64,000 nt of DNA from E44-bin32 sp041573795 (GTDB lineage: Bacteria > Chloroflexota > Anaerolineae > Anaerolineales > E44-bin32): assembly GCA_041573795.1 (NCBI GenBank), contig JBFFQB010000001.1, positions 62,001 through 126,000 on the forward strand, read 5' to 3'. The position numbers and the translations under genes were made by a program. Below, one piece after another: positions 54,464 through 63,108 of the stretch. The notes beneath the pieces are model-generated. The model worked only from the letters and a program-made list of their open reading frames with translations. It was not told where the DNA came from and did not search any database. Positions within the stretch are counted from its first letter, which is position 1. Every line of letters starts with the position of its first letter.

Positions 54464-56542
54464 TTAGCCCTGGATAGAGGCCGCACTTTCGTTCAGCTCA
54501 TGGCGCACGGCCTGGTATAGATGCTCTGCTTTAAGCTCGTGCAAGGTGTAGCAAACCCCCCCGAGTTCATCGGCCAATTTCTGGGCTAATCCCTGATCGA
54601 AGGCGGCGTGTTCCATGTTGATCACGACCGAGTTTATGTTTTCATTTTGGATACGATTGGCCATCTGATGGGCCTCATCCTGGGGAGCCATATCGCTCAT
54701 GGAAACATTGCCAGCGCCGTCTGTGAGGACGATCATAAGGGGTAAGACATCCGGATGAAGAACTTTTTCCTTCCGAATCACCTCAAGTGCAAGGCTCAAA
54801 CCAGCAGATAAGGGGGTTTTACCACCCACGGGAATATCTGCCAGGGCGCGCTGGGCAAGCTGGACAGAATTGGTCGGTGGCAAGATGCTGATGGCGCGAT
54901 CTTTCTGGAAGACAATCATGCCGACTCGATCACGGCGCTGGTAGGCATCGGTGAGGAGAGAAAGGATCGCCCCTTTCGTCGCCGACATGCGTTCAGCTAC
55001 GGCCATGGACCAGGAAGCGTCCACTACGAACAGGATCAAGTTGGGTGCCTTGCGCGCACGCACCTTACGGTGCAGGTCGGATGGCAGGATGGCGAAGGAG
55101 ACATGCTGGCGTTGTCCAACCCGCTTGATTTGGTAGGGTGCTGCGGCACGTATAGTGGCATCAAAGGCAATATCGCTGGTCTTCTTGCGCATAGGCCGAG
55201 CCTGGTAATAGCGACCGCGTTTTAGCTCGGTGCGCGAGCGCGTCCTGCGCCCACTTTGACGACGTGACATCCGATCGAAGTTTCCTTCGATTTTCCGGGG
55301 TACAAACGAACTTCCAACCTTTACCTTATCGCCGCCTTCCCACCAGCGCGCAGAGAGGTTGTCAGGCGTGGGCTGACGTTGAGGCTCGGCCATCTCGCGC
55401 TCTTCTGAAGCTTCAGCTTCTTCGTCCGCTAAGACGGGCTTAGGTCTTTTTTTTTTGGACTCTGCGTTTTCTTCTTCGGAGGGGAGATCGAGGCTATCGC
55501 TGCTTTGATTCGCATCGGCCTGGATTTGTTCAATCCTTGATTGTAACTCCTCGATGTTAATTTCGACTTGCTGGAAAGGACCGCGTCGCAGGCGATGGGG
55601 CAAAGCTAGTTCGGCGGCGAGAGCGATATCGCGTTGATTGATCTGTTTCCGGCCTTCATAGGCTGCATGTGCCCGGGCGGCTTTTAGTATAACCAGGTCC
55701 GCTCGATGGCCATCTACCTGCATCGATGCGGTAAGTGCAGCGATGGCAAGCAAGTCGCGTTTTGAGTAGGTTACGGAATCTACCATATGGCGGGCAGCAT
55801 CAATTTCCTTGGAAAGCTGCTGCTCGCGATCTAACCAGACCGCACGGAAAGCCTCAGGGTTACTCTCAAACTCGAGGTTTCGCTCCATAATCGCGACTCG
55901 ATCCTGCGGGTCGTATAAACCGCGAATTTGAACGGACAGTGCGAAGCGATCGAGCAATTGTGGCCTAAGATCCCCTTCTTCCGGGTTCATCGTGCCCACG
56001 AGGATATAGCGGGCGGGGTGGCTGAAGGAGATCCCCTCGCGCTCGACAATATTCATCCCCAGCGCAGCTGAATCCAGCAAGACATCGACGACATGGTCAT
56101 CAAGCAGGTTTACTTCGTCGATATAGAGCAGCCCCCGATTGGCAGAAGCGAGGATCCCGGGTTCAAAATGGCGCTCACCCTCTTTGATGGCTCGCTCGAT
56201 ATCGAGAGTGCCTACGACGCGATCCTCGGTAGCGGAGACGGGAAGATCAACGAATGACGTGGGTTGTGTCACGACGGGCAGTTCTCCCCCCAACTCCAAG
56301 CGCTCGCGACACTCCGTACACAAACTCATGGGTAGCCTGGGATCACAGCGGAAACGACAATCAACGACGACGTCTACATCTGGTAGCAGGGCTGAAAGTG
56401 CGCGTGCGGCTGTGGATTTTGCCGTGCCGCGCTCGCCGCGGATCAACACTCCCCCAATGCGAGGGTTGATTGCGTTCAAAATGAGCGCACGACGCATGCG
56501 TTCCTGGCCAACAATAGCCGTGAAAGGATAGACAATTGCCAT
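54464..56542 (-). CDS. fused ChlI-ChlD chelatase-type ATPase with VWA domain
   Basis: A MoxR/magnesium-chelatase AAA+ protein of 692 residues. The N-terminal AAA+ domain (about 1-340) has Walker A GERGTAKST near 36, Walker B GLLYIDEVNLLDD near 138, and an inserted four-Cys cluster (62, 66, 75, 78). A charged linker (about 345-400) and basic region lead to a VWA domain with an intact metal site (D508ASWS). Such proteins drive metal insertion into tetrapyrroles or act as AAA+/VWA chaperones. No large chelatase subunit (BchH/CobN) is in the window, so the substrate is open. A TATAAT promoter lies 20 bases upstream of the ATG. Confidence 0.88.
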   Translation of the reverse strand: MAIVYPFTAIVGQERMRRALILNAINPRIGGVLIRGERGTAKSTAARALSALLPDVDVVVDCRFRCDPRLPMSLCTECRERLELGGELPVVTQPTSFVDLPVSATEDRVVGTLDIERAIKEGERHFEPGILASANRGLLYIDEVNLLDDHVVDVLLDSAALGMNIVEREGISFSHPARYILVGTMNPEEGDLRPQLLDRFALSVQIRGLYDPQDRVAIMERNLEFESNPEAFRAVWLDREQQLSKEIDAARHMVDSVTYSKRDLLAIAALTASMQVDGHRADLVILKAARAHAAYEGRKQINQRDIALAAELALPHRLRRGPFQQVEINIEELQSRIEQIQADANQSSDSLDLPSEEENAESKKKRPKPVLADEEAEASEEREMAEPQRQPTPDNLSARWWEGGDKVKVGSSFVPRKIEGNFDRMSRRQSGRRTRSRTELKRGRYYQARPMRKKTSDIAFDATIRAAAPYQIKRVGQRQHVSFAILPSDLHRKVRARKAPNLILFVVDASWSMAVAERMSATKGAILSLLTDAYQRRDRVGMIVFQKDRAISILPPTNSVQLAQRALADIPVGGKTPLSAGLSLALEVIRKEKVLHPDVLPLMIVLTDGAGNVSMSDMAPQDEAHQMANRIQNENINSVVINMEHAAFDQGLAQKLADELGGVCYTLHELKAEHLYQAVRHELNESAASIQG

Positions 56543-56562
56543 TAAAAATGGTCTCCGGCGGG

Positions 56563-56568
56563 ATTATA
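56563..56568 (-). promoter_or_regulatory. -10 of the ChlI-ChlD gene
   Basis: On the minus strand a perfect TATAAT. The expected leader of about 14 bases carries GGAG before the ATG. Confidence 0.55.
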
Positions 56569-56599
56569 CCCCATAGGACTACCCCAAAACCATGCACGG

Positions 56600-56628
56600 T
56601 TTACAATCAGGGTCATCCCCTTTATAAT
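56600..56628 (+). promoter_or_regulatory. promoter of the S1-domain gene
   Basis: TTTACA and TATAAT are exactly 17 bases apart. The start point near 56635 leaves a leader of about 30 bases with GGAG, unusually far (12 bases) from the ATG. Confidence 0.7.
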
Positions 56629-56664
56629 GCTCCTCTATCATTTTAACTGGAGACCGATACCTAT

Positions 56665-58416
56665 ATGAATGCTAATGAAAACGCCATTGGGGAAGATGTC
56701 CTCTCGCCCCAGGAGGAAAATCAACGAGAGGAACACCCGATGGATGCTCTGCTAGAAGCAGAAGCATATGACCTCGAAACCCCTCGTCGTGGTGAAATCC
56801 GGACAGGCACGATCGCACGGATCAGCGAGAACGATGTTCTTGTTGATGTTGGGGCGAAATCCGAGGGCGTGATTCCCCACAGGGAATTGGAACAAATGTC
56901 CGAGGAGCAGCGAGCCAATCTCGATGTCGGCCAGGAAGTGGATGTCTACGTCATCCGCTCGGCTGATCGCGATGGCACTATGCTGCTTTCTCTATCGCGG
57001 GCAGAAGAAGAGCAAGATTGGCGCGATGTCGAGGCATACATGGAGAGTCGCGATACGGTCGATAGCATCGTGGCTGGGTATAACAAGGGTGGTCTCATCG
57101 TTAAATATGGCCAATTGCGCGGGTTCATCCCCGCCTCACAGGTCAGCCTTTCCCGCAGACGTCGCTCAGAAGGAGAGACACCTGATCAGCGCTGGGGGAA
57201 GATGGTGGGTGAACCGATCGTAACGCGCGTAATCGAGGTTGATCGTCGTCGCAACCGCTTAATTCTCTCGGAGAAAGCAGCCGCACGCGAGGCACGCGAT
57301 GCACTAAAAGAGCGCCTGATCGCCGAGTTGACACCGGGAGAGGTGCGCGAGGGGACCGTAATCAGCCTGGCTGATTTTGGAGCTTTCGTGGACATTGGTG
57401 GCGCAGATGGTTTGATCCACATCTCAGAGGTCTCTTGGAAACGCGTTGATCACCCCAAAGATGTCCTTAAAGTAGGGCAGGACGTTAAGGTGAAGGTTCT
57501 CAATATTGATGAGGACCGCAATCGCATCAGCCTTTCGTTGCGCGAGCTGGAGGACAATCCCTGGGACGAAATCATGGCAGGTTTCGTGGAGGGACAACTG
57601 GTCGAAGGCACCATCACAAAGTTGACTAAATTTGGAGCGTTTGCAGCAATAAAGGGATTAGAAGATTTTGAGATTGAGGGTTTGATACATATCTCAGAAT
57701 TAGCGGAACGACGTATTGAGCATCCCAAGGAAATTGTGGAAGAAGAACAGACAGTTACCTTGCGCTTGATCAAAATTGATCGAGAGAAACGCCGGATTGG
57801 GCTCAGCCTGAAGCGAGTCGACTCGGCTGAATATGCAGAGATCGATTGGAAGACGGCCATGCAAGAAATGGAGAGCCCTGACGATTCCACCGAGGGTGAA
57901 ACTGAAGCGGAAGTTGAAGATTTTGACGCCGCCCTCGAGACAGACATCAGCGATGTCGCCCCGGATGAGTTGGAGGCGCTAAGCGAGGAGATCGAGGCGG
58001 ATATTCCAGTGGAAGAAATGGAATCCACCGAACCGGAAGCAGAAGCTGTCACTGAAACGGTCGAGGCGGACGTTGAGGCTGTCGAGCCTGAAGCCACAGC
58101 GGAAGTGCTCGAGGCTGAGGATGAGCCCACGCCAAGATCAGAAGATGATCCCGTAGAATCTCCTGAAGCCGAGCAAGAGACGGCGGAAGAGCTTGAAGCG
58201 GACCAGGATCTCGATAAAGCAGAACCCGAGGTTGGATCGGCGGAGCTGGACACGGAAGAAACCGCAGAAGCCGAGAATGCTGCGGAGCATGAACTTGAAG
58301 AGCCCGATGAGGGCGATAGGCAGGATCCTGCCCAAAGCGAAATGGAAGATCCAGAAGCTGTTGAGGGCATGGCGCCCCAGGATGAGGACGAAGATACGAA
58401 GGAAGCCGAAGAATAG
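56665..58416 (+). CDS. S1-domain RNA-binding protein with long acidic tail
   Basis: A ribosomal protein S1-like protein of 583 residues. Four S1 OB-fold domains occupy about 40-107, 125-195, 227-297 and 312-385; the third and fourth are the best conserved (LADFGAFVDIGGADGLIHIS, LTKFGAFAAIKGLEDFEIEG). S1 proteins bind single-stranded mRNA and help initiation on the 30S subunit. The last ~185 residues are almost wholly Glu/Asp/Ala/Pro/Ser and probably disordered, which is not part of typical S1. Short-form S1 of four domains occurs in Gram-positive lineages. A strong sigma70-like promoter precedes it and a terminator follows. Confidence 0.9.
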   Translation: MNANENAIGEDVLSPQEENQREEHPMDALLEAEAYDLETPRRGEIRTGTIARISENDVLVDVGAKSEGVIPHRELEQMSEEQRANLDVGQEVDVYVIRSADRDGTMLLSLSRAEEEQDWRDVEAYMESRDTVDSIVAGYNKGGLIVKYGQLRGFIPASQVSLSRRRRSEGETPDQRWGKMVGEPIVTRVIEVDRRRNRLILSEKAAAREARDALKERLIAELTPGEVREGTVISLADFGAFVDIGGADGLIHISEVSWKRVDHPKDVLKVGQDVKVKVLNIDEDRNRISLSLRELEDNPWDEIMAGFVEGQLVEGTITKLTKFGAFAAIKGLEDFEIEGLIHISELAERRIEHPKEIVEEEQTVTLRLIKIDREKRRIGLSLKRVDSAEYAEIDWKTAMQEMESPDDSTEGETEAEVEDFDAALETDISDVAPDELEALSEEIEADIPVEEMESTEPEAEAVTETVEADVEAVEPEATAEVLEAEDEPTPRSEDDPVESPEAEQETAEELEADQDLDKAEPEVGSAELDTEETAEAENAAEHELEEPDEGDRQDPAQSEMEDPEAVEGMAPQDEDEDTKEAEE

Positions 58417-58436
58417 CCAGCCATCCTGAAAGACGG

Positions 58437-58469
58437 GCGGGCGCACAATTGTGCGCCTGCTTTTTGTTT
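58437..58469 (+). terminator. terminator after the S1-domain gene
   Basis: A ten-bp stem with one G-U pair (GCGGGCGCAC with GTGCGCCTGC) and loop AATT, followed by TTTTTGTTT. Confidence 0.9.
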
Positions 58470-58517
58470 GCTATGGGGGAAAATCCTCCTAATCTTGAAG
58501 GGTGCGATCATAATCTT

Positions 58518-58526
58518 TGGTAGAAT
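58518..58526 (+). promoter_or_regulatory. clpC extended -10
   Basis: TGGTAGAAT fits the extended -10 pattern, 47 bases before the clpC start. TTGAAG lies 20 bases upstream, too far for a good -35. No CtsR-type direct repeat was seen. Confidence 0.4.
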
Positions 58527-58573
58527 GAGATAAGTCAAGTGGAAAATAAGTCAATATAGCTGGAGGGTAAATT

Positions 58574-61066
58574 GTGGCCGATAAGATGGAGCGCTTCACG
58601 CAGAGGGCAAGGCGGGTACTAAGCCTGGCGCATGAGGAAGCTGAAAGGCTACACCACAATTACATAGGCACCGAGCATCTCCTTCTTGGTTTGATTCGCG
58701 AGGAAGGTGGCGTGGCTGGTCGCGTCTTACGAGAACTGGGATTGGATCCAGCCCGTGTGAAAGAGATGGTCGAGCGTCTTACAGGTCGTGGCCGGCACAC
58801 AGGAGGGCGGATTGAGCTGGCGCCTGCGACCGAGGCTGTCTTGCAAGACGCGATAGACCAGGCGCGTGGGATGGGACACCACTATATCGGCACAGAGCAT
58901 ATTCTGCTGGGGTTGGTGAGCCAATCTGAGGGTGTCGGGCTTGACGTTCTCAAGCACCTTGGGATCACCCCGGAACAAGTGCGCCGGCAGACCAAAAGAA
59001 TCCTTCAGGAAAGTCCGACCCGACGAGTATCTCAAAAAGGTGCTTCACGGAAACGCGAAGCCTCTGCAAAGACTCCTTTAGTCGATCAGCTCGCGACGGA
59101 TCTCACAACCCTGGCTGAAGAAGATAAGCTGGATCCTGTTATCGGTCGAGAGATGGAGATCGAACGCGTGATCCAGATCCTGGCCCGAAGGACCAAGAAC
59201 AATCCCGCGCTCATCGGCGAGCCGGGCGTTGGCAAGACAGCTATCGTTGAAGGACTGGCACAACGAATCGTTGCCGGGGAGACACCGGGACCCTTGATCG
59301 GAAAACGCGTGCTTCAGCTTGATGTTGGCTCCCTGGTGGCGGGGACGATGTATCGTGGTCAGTTCGAGGAACGTTTGAAGCGTGTGATCGATGAGCTCAA
59401 AGCTTCTGACGCAATCCTCTTCATCGATGAGGTCCACATGTTGGTTGGAGCGGGTTCGGCTGGTTCTTCTGTCGATGCTGCCAATATCCTCAAACCTGCG
59501 CTTTCGCGGGGGGAATTACAAGTCATCGGTGCCACCACGCTTGATGAGTATCGCAAACATATCGAGAGCGATGCTGCGCTTGAGCGTCGTTTCCAACCGG
59601 TTATGGTTGAAGAACCCTCGATCGAAGAAACCATCGATATCCTGCGAGGGGTACGTCGACCCTATGAGGAGCACCACAAACTTCTGATCACAGATGAAGC
59701 TCTCGAATCGGCTGCGCACCTGTCTGCCCGCTACGTAAGCGATCGTTTCCTTCCGGACAAGGCCATTGATTTGATCGATGAATCCGCCTCGCGCGTACGA
59801 ATGTATAAGAGCGAGGAAGCAATCTCACTGAGAGAGATCATCAAACAACTTCGTCAGGTTCGTGAAAATTACAATCAGGCGGTTGACCAGAATCGCACGG
59901 ATGAGGCGCAGACCTTTGCTGACCAGGAATCGGAGCTAGAGAATCGGCTGGAGCAACTTCAGTCATCTTGGGACCGAGCGGAGAGTGACACACGTGTCAC
60001 TGAAGATGATATTGCCGAGGTTGTCTCGATGTGGACCGGCGTGCCGGTTATGCAACTGGCCGAGGCGGAATCCGAACGCTTGCTCAGCATGGAGGATGTA
60101 CTTCACGAGAGGATCATCGGACAGGATGAGGCCATTACTGCCATAGCTAAAGCGGTGCGGCGATCACGCGCAGGCCTAAAAGACCCCAGACGACCGATTG
60201 GATCCTTCATCTTCCTGGGGCCAACAGGAGTTGGCAAAACGGAACTTACCAAGGCCTTGGCCGAATTTATGTTTGGCTCAGAGGATGCGCTGGTGCAGAT
60301 CGACATGTCCGAGCTCATGGAGCGACACGCAGTTAGCCGTCTTGTCGGCGCACCTCCTGGATATGTTGGCTACGAAGACGCCGGTCAGCTCACCGAAGCC
60401 ATCCGCAGACGGCCATATTCTATCGTCGTCTTTGATGAGGTAGAGAAGGCTCACCCCGAGGCGCACAACATGCTACTCCAGATTATGGAGGAAGGTCAGT
60501 TGTCAGATGCGCGCGGGCGTAAAGTCGATTTTCGCAATGCAATTATTGTGATGACCTCAAATGTGGGCGCGGATATGATCCAGCGTCAGACAAACCTGGG
60601 ATTTGATCTTCCAGCGGATGAGGAGGCCGAGGAGCGCCTGGCATACGATGAGATGCACAAGAAGCTCACCGAAGCTCTCAAGAAAGTTTTCCGGCCGGAG
60701 TTTCTCAACCGGGTGGATTCAATCATGGTCTTCCACGCGCTGACCAAGGATCAAATTACGCTGATTGTTGATCTGGAAATAGAAAAAGTTTCCGAGCGCT
60801 TGAAGGAACATGAGATCCAATTGGTGACCTCCGAAGAGGCCCGTCTCAAGTTGGCCGATCTAGGTTACGATCCAGAGATGGGCGCGCGACCGTTGCGCCG
60901 TGAAATTCAGAATCGGGTCGAGGATCAACTTTCCGATGCCCTCTTAGCTGGCACATTTAAGTCGGGGGATTTGATATTGATCGATGTTGAGGATGATGAA
61001 ATTGTTCTGAAAACCGGAAAAGCTGAAACCGAAGATGAAGCCCAAGAAGCGGTAGCCACAGTCTAA
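58574..61066 (+). CDS. clpC: ATP-dependent Clp protease ATP-binding subunit ClpC
   Basis: A class I Clp/Hsp100 unfoldase of 830 residues that feeds substrates to ClpP. Two N-terminal Clp repeats (about 3-150) begin with FTQRARRVLSLAHEEAERLHH, seen in part as FTQRARRVLSLAHEEA. The first AAA+ domain has Walker A GEPGVGKTA near 217. A short middle coiled coil (about 430-475) is ClpC-sized, not ClpB-sized. The second AAA+ domain has GPTGVGKTE near 552 and ends with the ClpP-docking type loop. The start is GTG with GGAGGG upstream. No clpP, mcsA/B or ctsR is adjacent. Confidence 0.96.
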   Translation: MADKMERFTQRARRVLSLAHEEAERLHHNYIGTEHLLLGLIREEGGVAGRVLRELGLDPARVKEMVERLTGRGRHTGGRIELAPATEAVLQDAIDQARGMGHHYIGTEHILLGLVSQSEGVGLDVLKHLGITPEQVRRQTKRILQESPTRRVSQKGASRKREASAKTPLVDQLATDLTTLAEEDKLDPVIGREMEIERVIQILARRTKNNPALIGEPGVGKTAIVEGLAQRIVAGETPGPLIGKRVLQLDVGSLVAGTMYRGQFEERLKRVIDELKASDAILFIDEVHMLVGAGSAGSSVDAANILKPALSRGELQVIGATTLDEYRKHIESDAALERRFQPVMVEEPSIEETIDILRGVRRPYEEHHKLLITDEALESAAHLSARYVSDRFLPDKAIDLIDESASRVRMYKSEEAISLREIIKQLRQVRENYNQAVDQNRTDEAQTFADQESELENRLEQLQSSWDRAESDTRVTEDDIAEVVSMWTGVPVMQLAEAESERLLSMEDVLHERIIGQDEAITAIAKAVRRSRAGLKDPRRPIGSFIFLGPTGVGKTELTKALAEFMFGSEDALVQIDMSELMERHAVSRLVGAPPGYVGYEDAGQLTEAIRRRPYSIVVFDEVEKAHPEAHNMLLQIMEEGQLSDARGRKVDFRNAIIVMTSNVGADMIQRQTNLGFDLPADEEAEERLAYDEMHKKLTEALKKVFRPEFLNRVDSIMVFHALTKDQITLIVDLEIEKVSERLKEHEIQLVTSEEARLKLADLGYDPEMGARPLRREIQNRVEDQLSDALLAGTFKSGDLILIDVEDDEIVLKTGKAETEDEAQEAVATV

Positions 61067-61092
61067 GGTATAGAAAAAGAGCGAAGGGTAAT

Positions 61093-61126
61093 AAGGTCCG
61101 GCGGAGACGTCGGGCCTTAATTTTTT
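61093..61126 (+). terminator. terminator after clpC
   Basis: A hairpin with G-U pairs (AAGGTCCGGCG with CGTCGGGCCTT), followed by AATTTTTT. Confidence 0.85.
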
Positions 61127-61141
61127 AAAACGCACGCATCG

Positions 61142-61147
61142 TATAAT
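61142..61147 (+). promoter_or_regulatory. radA -10
   Basis: A perfect TATAAT. The start point near 61154 leaves about ten bases holding GGAGG before the GTG. Confidence 0.6.
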
Positions 61148-61163
61148 CTCATCTGGAGGATCC

Positions 61164-62531
61164 GTGGCCAAGATAAGAACACACTATATCTGTCAACAAT
61201 GTGGACGCGTTGCAGCAAAGCCCTTGGGTCGTTGTCCACAATGTGGATCATGGAACAGCATGACGGCTGAAGTGACCACAGGGACGCGAAAAGGTGTGCC
61301 TACGCTGAAGGGGACCAGAGCCCGTGCGGTGAGGCTATCTGAAGTCGAGGGAGATCCCGAAGAGCGCTTGATGCTATCAATTGACGAATTTGCCCGGGTG
61401 TTGGGTGGTGGAATTGTGCCTGGTTCGGTTGTGCTGATTGGGGGCGATCCAGGCATTGGTAAATCGACGCTCTTACTTCAAACCGCTACTCAGGTGGCGC
61501 TAGAGGCACCGGTTTTATATGTCTCCGGGGAAGAATCGGAACGCCAAATCAAACTGCGCTCACGCCGCCTTGGGGTTGATGAGAGTTTGCTGAAGGATAT
61601 GTATTTACTCTCGGAGACTGATATTGAAGCAGTCCTATCACAAGTGGAACAGCTGGGCCCGCAGTTGCTTATTATTGATTCAATCCAGACCATGCATAGC
61701 GCGGAGCTTGAATCGGGCGCGGGCTCCATCACCCAGGTGCGCCAATGCGCTAGTCGGTTGCAGGGATTGGCCAAGCAATCAGGGATCGCTGTGTTCCTGG
61801 TGGGGCATGTTACCAAGGAGGGCTCAATCGCTGGCCCGCGTGTCTTAGAGCATATCGTAGACACGGTGTTGTACTTAGAGGGTGATCCTTACCATGCCTA
61901 CCGGCTCTTGCGTTCAGTCAAGAATCGCTTTGGGCCCACATCTGAAGTGGGCGTCTTTGAGATGCAAACGCAAGGGTTGGTGGAAGTCCCGAACCCCTCT
62001 GAAGCCATGTTGGCTGAACGTGTGGTAAATGCACCTGGCTCAGCAGTGGCGGTGACGATGGAAGGGACACGGCCACTGCTGGTGGAGATCCAGGGGTTAA
62101 CAAGTAAGAGTTCCTTCACCAATCCGCGTCGGACAGCGAACGGTGTCGATCTAAGTCGACTCCTTCTGACCGCAGCTGTGTTATCACGCCGTGCAGGTGT
62201 TCGGGTTCTAGATGAGGACATCTTCATTAATGTCGTTGGAGGGTTGCGGATTGGAGAACCAGCTGCAGACCTCGCCATGGCTATCGCCCTGGCATCCTCG
62301 CATCGGGACAAGGTGATCCCGGCGGATATGCTGTTTGTTGGTGAGCTCGGCCTGTCGGGTGAGCTCCGGGCCGTGTCACAAATTGGTGCGCGATTGAGCG
62401 AGGCCATGAAATTAGGATTTCAACGAGCTCTAGTCCCCAAGCAGGCTCGAATTCAAACCAAGGACATTAAAGAACTTGAAATAATCCGTGTTCGTTCGCT
62501 TAAAGAAGCCTTGCGAATAGCTCTGGATTGA
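61164..62531 (+). CDS. radA: DNA repair protein RadA
   Basis: RadA is a RecA-like helicase that processes recombination intermediates. An N-terminal C4 zinc finger (YICQQCGRVAAKPLGRCPQC) occupies residues 8-27. The RecA-like domain has Walker A GGDPGIGKST near 95 and the RadA-specific KNRFG motif near 253. A C-terminal Lon-protease-like domain (about 280-450) lacks proteolytic function in the family. At 455 residues it is normal. It starts with GTG and a GGAGG site. A 577-base gap separates it from dnaA. Confidence 0.97.
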   Translation: MAKIRTHYICQQCGRVAAKPLGRCPQCGSWNSMTAEVTTGTRKGVPTLKGTRARAVRLSEVEGDPEERLMLSIDEFARVLGGGIVPGSVVLIGGDPGIGKSTLLLQTATQVALEAPVLYVSGEESERQIKLRSRRLGVDESLLKDMYLLSETDIEAVLSQVEQLGPQLLIIDSIQTMHSAELESGAGSITQVRQCASRLQGLAKQSGIAVFLVGHVTKEGSIAGPRVLEHIVDTVLYLEGDPYHAYRLLRSVKNRFGPTSEVGVFEMQTQGLVEVPNPSEAMLAERVVNAPGSAVAVTMEGTRPLLVEIQGLTSKSSFTNPRRTANGVDLSRLLLTAAVLSRRAGVRVLDEDIFINVVGGLRIGEPAADLAMAIALASSHRDKVIPADMLFVGELGLSGELRAVSQIGARLSEAMKLGFQRALVPKQARIQTKDIKELEIIRVRSLKEALRIALD

Positions 62532-62634
62532 CCCGAGCGAGTGCGATTTGTCAGCTCGTCGGCGCGCCTGCTCCAATTTAGTCTCACAATTAGCGCCAAG
62601 CACGTATTAGCTGGCGGGGAAGCCTCAATAATGG

Positions 62635-62659
62635 ACCTTCGAGTGCAGCGCTCGAAGGT
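62635..62659 (+). terminator. hairpin downstream of radA
   Basis: A perfect nine-bp stem (ACCTTCGAG with CTCGAAGGT) and a seven-base loop, about 105 bases after radA. There is no T-run, so it may be a terminator or another structure. Confidence 0.4.
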
Positions 62660-62894
62660 GGCAATGCCGCAAAATTAATTTAAGGTAACGTGAGGCTTAC
62701 TGAGCTTGGTTGATTTCTTCTACGCGGAGGCCCATATCTGGGGGTGATCTAACGGGTTGACTGAGATATGGCCCCAGCACATTGGTTGAATCGTCAAGAT
62801 AGGCTGACCCGTTCAATGCATTTCAGCGGAGCTCCTTTAAGGTTACGTGAGCTTAAAATTTTACATTCTTTTAGGTTATCGGCGGCTTAGCGTA

Positions 62895-62923
62895 TTGAAG
62901 CGAGGGCCCCCTTTTGTTAGAAT
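62895..62923 (+). promoter_or_regulatory. dnaA: dnaA promoter
   Basis: TTGAAG and TAGAAT are exactly 17 bases apart, with TGT before the -10 (extended -10). The start point is expected near 62930, about 179 bases before the dnaA ATG. Confidence 0.65.
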
Positions 62924-62929
62924 GGCTCC

Positions 62930-63108
62930 ACCGTGGGTGAAGTGGCAAGAGGAGGAGCACCCACGGCTTCCATTAGCCCGAGCGGAACTTCTGTCGTCTC
63001 CTCGGCGACCTGGGCTTAGCGGCGTCAAGGAAGTTGTTTTTCACTCCGAGCAATAACAACCAAGAACCCGTCATGCGGAAAAGAGCAGGCGGAGCCTCAG
63101 AGGTGTGG
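62930..63108 (+). promoter_or_regulatory. structured 5' leader of dnaA
   Basis: The predicted transcript opens with a perfect nine-bp stem (CCGTGGGTG 62931-62939 with CACCCACGG 62958-62966) and a purine-rich 18-base loop. Downstream, AGCCC (62975-62979) can pair with GGGCT (63012-63016). AACTTC (62986-62991) can instead pair with GAAGTT (63030-63035), which is followed by GTTTTT. The two pairings cross, so they are alternatives. This looks like a regulatory leader or attenuator, but I recognise no known riboswitch class. Confidence 0.45.

Larger units (their letters stand above)
62532..63108 (+). other. radA-dnaA intergenic region
   Basis: 577 bases without a supported protein gene. It contains a hairpin (62635-62659) and two near-identical 16-base direct repeats (TTTAAGGTAACGTGAG at 62679-62694 and TTTAAGGTTACGTGAG at 62836-62851). 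Inverted repeats CCATATCT (62732-62739) / AGATATGG (62764-62771) and AACGGGT (62751-62757) / ACCCGTT (62807-62813) follow, then the dnaA promoter and structured leader. The only near-consensus DnaA box is TGTGGATGA at 63104-63112, at the dnaA start, so an origin here is not shown. Confidence 0.55.

Noticed and set aside
57450..58538. A 362-codon minus-strand frame, very rich in serine
   Set aside because: It is antisense to the S1-domain gene. Its serine content simply mirrors the Glu/Asp/Ala-rich acidic tail on the plus strand, and no family features are seen.
61232..61250. Two inverted near-perfect DnaA boxes (TTGTCCACA and TGTGGATCA)
   Set aside because: They lie in the codons of the RadA zinc finger (Cys-Pro-Gln-Cys-Gly-Ser), so the sequence is explained by the protein. 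An isolated pair is weak evidence for an origin.
62847..63056. A 69-codon plus-strand frame upstream of dnaA
   Set aside because: It spans the predicted dnaA promoter and leader stems and has no ribosome-binding site or family features.
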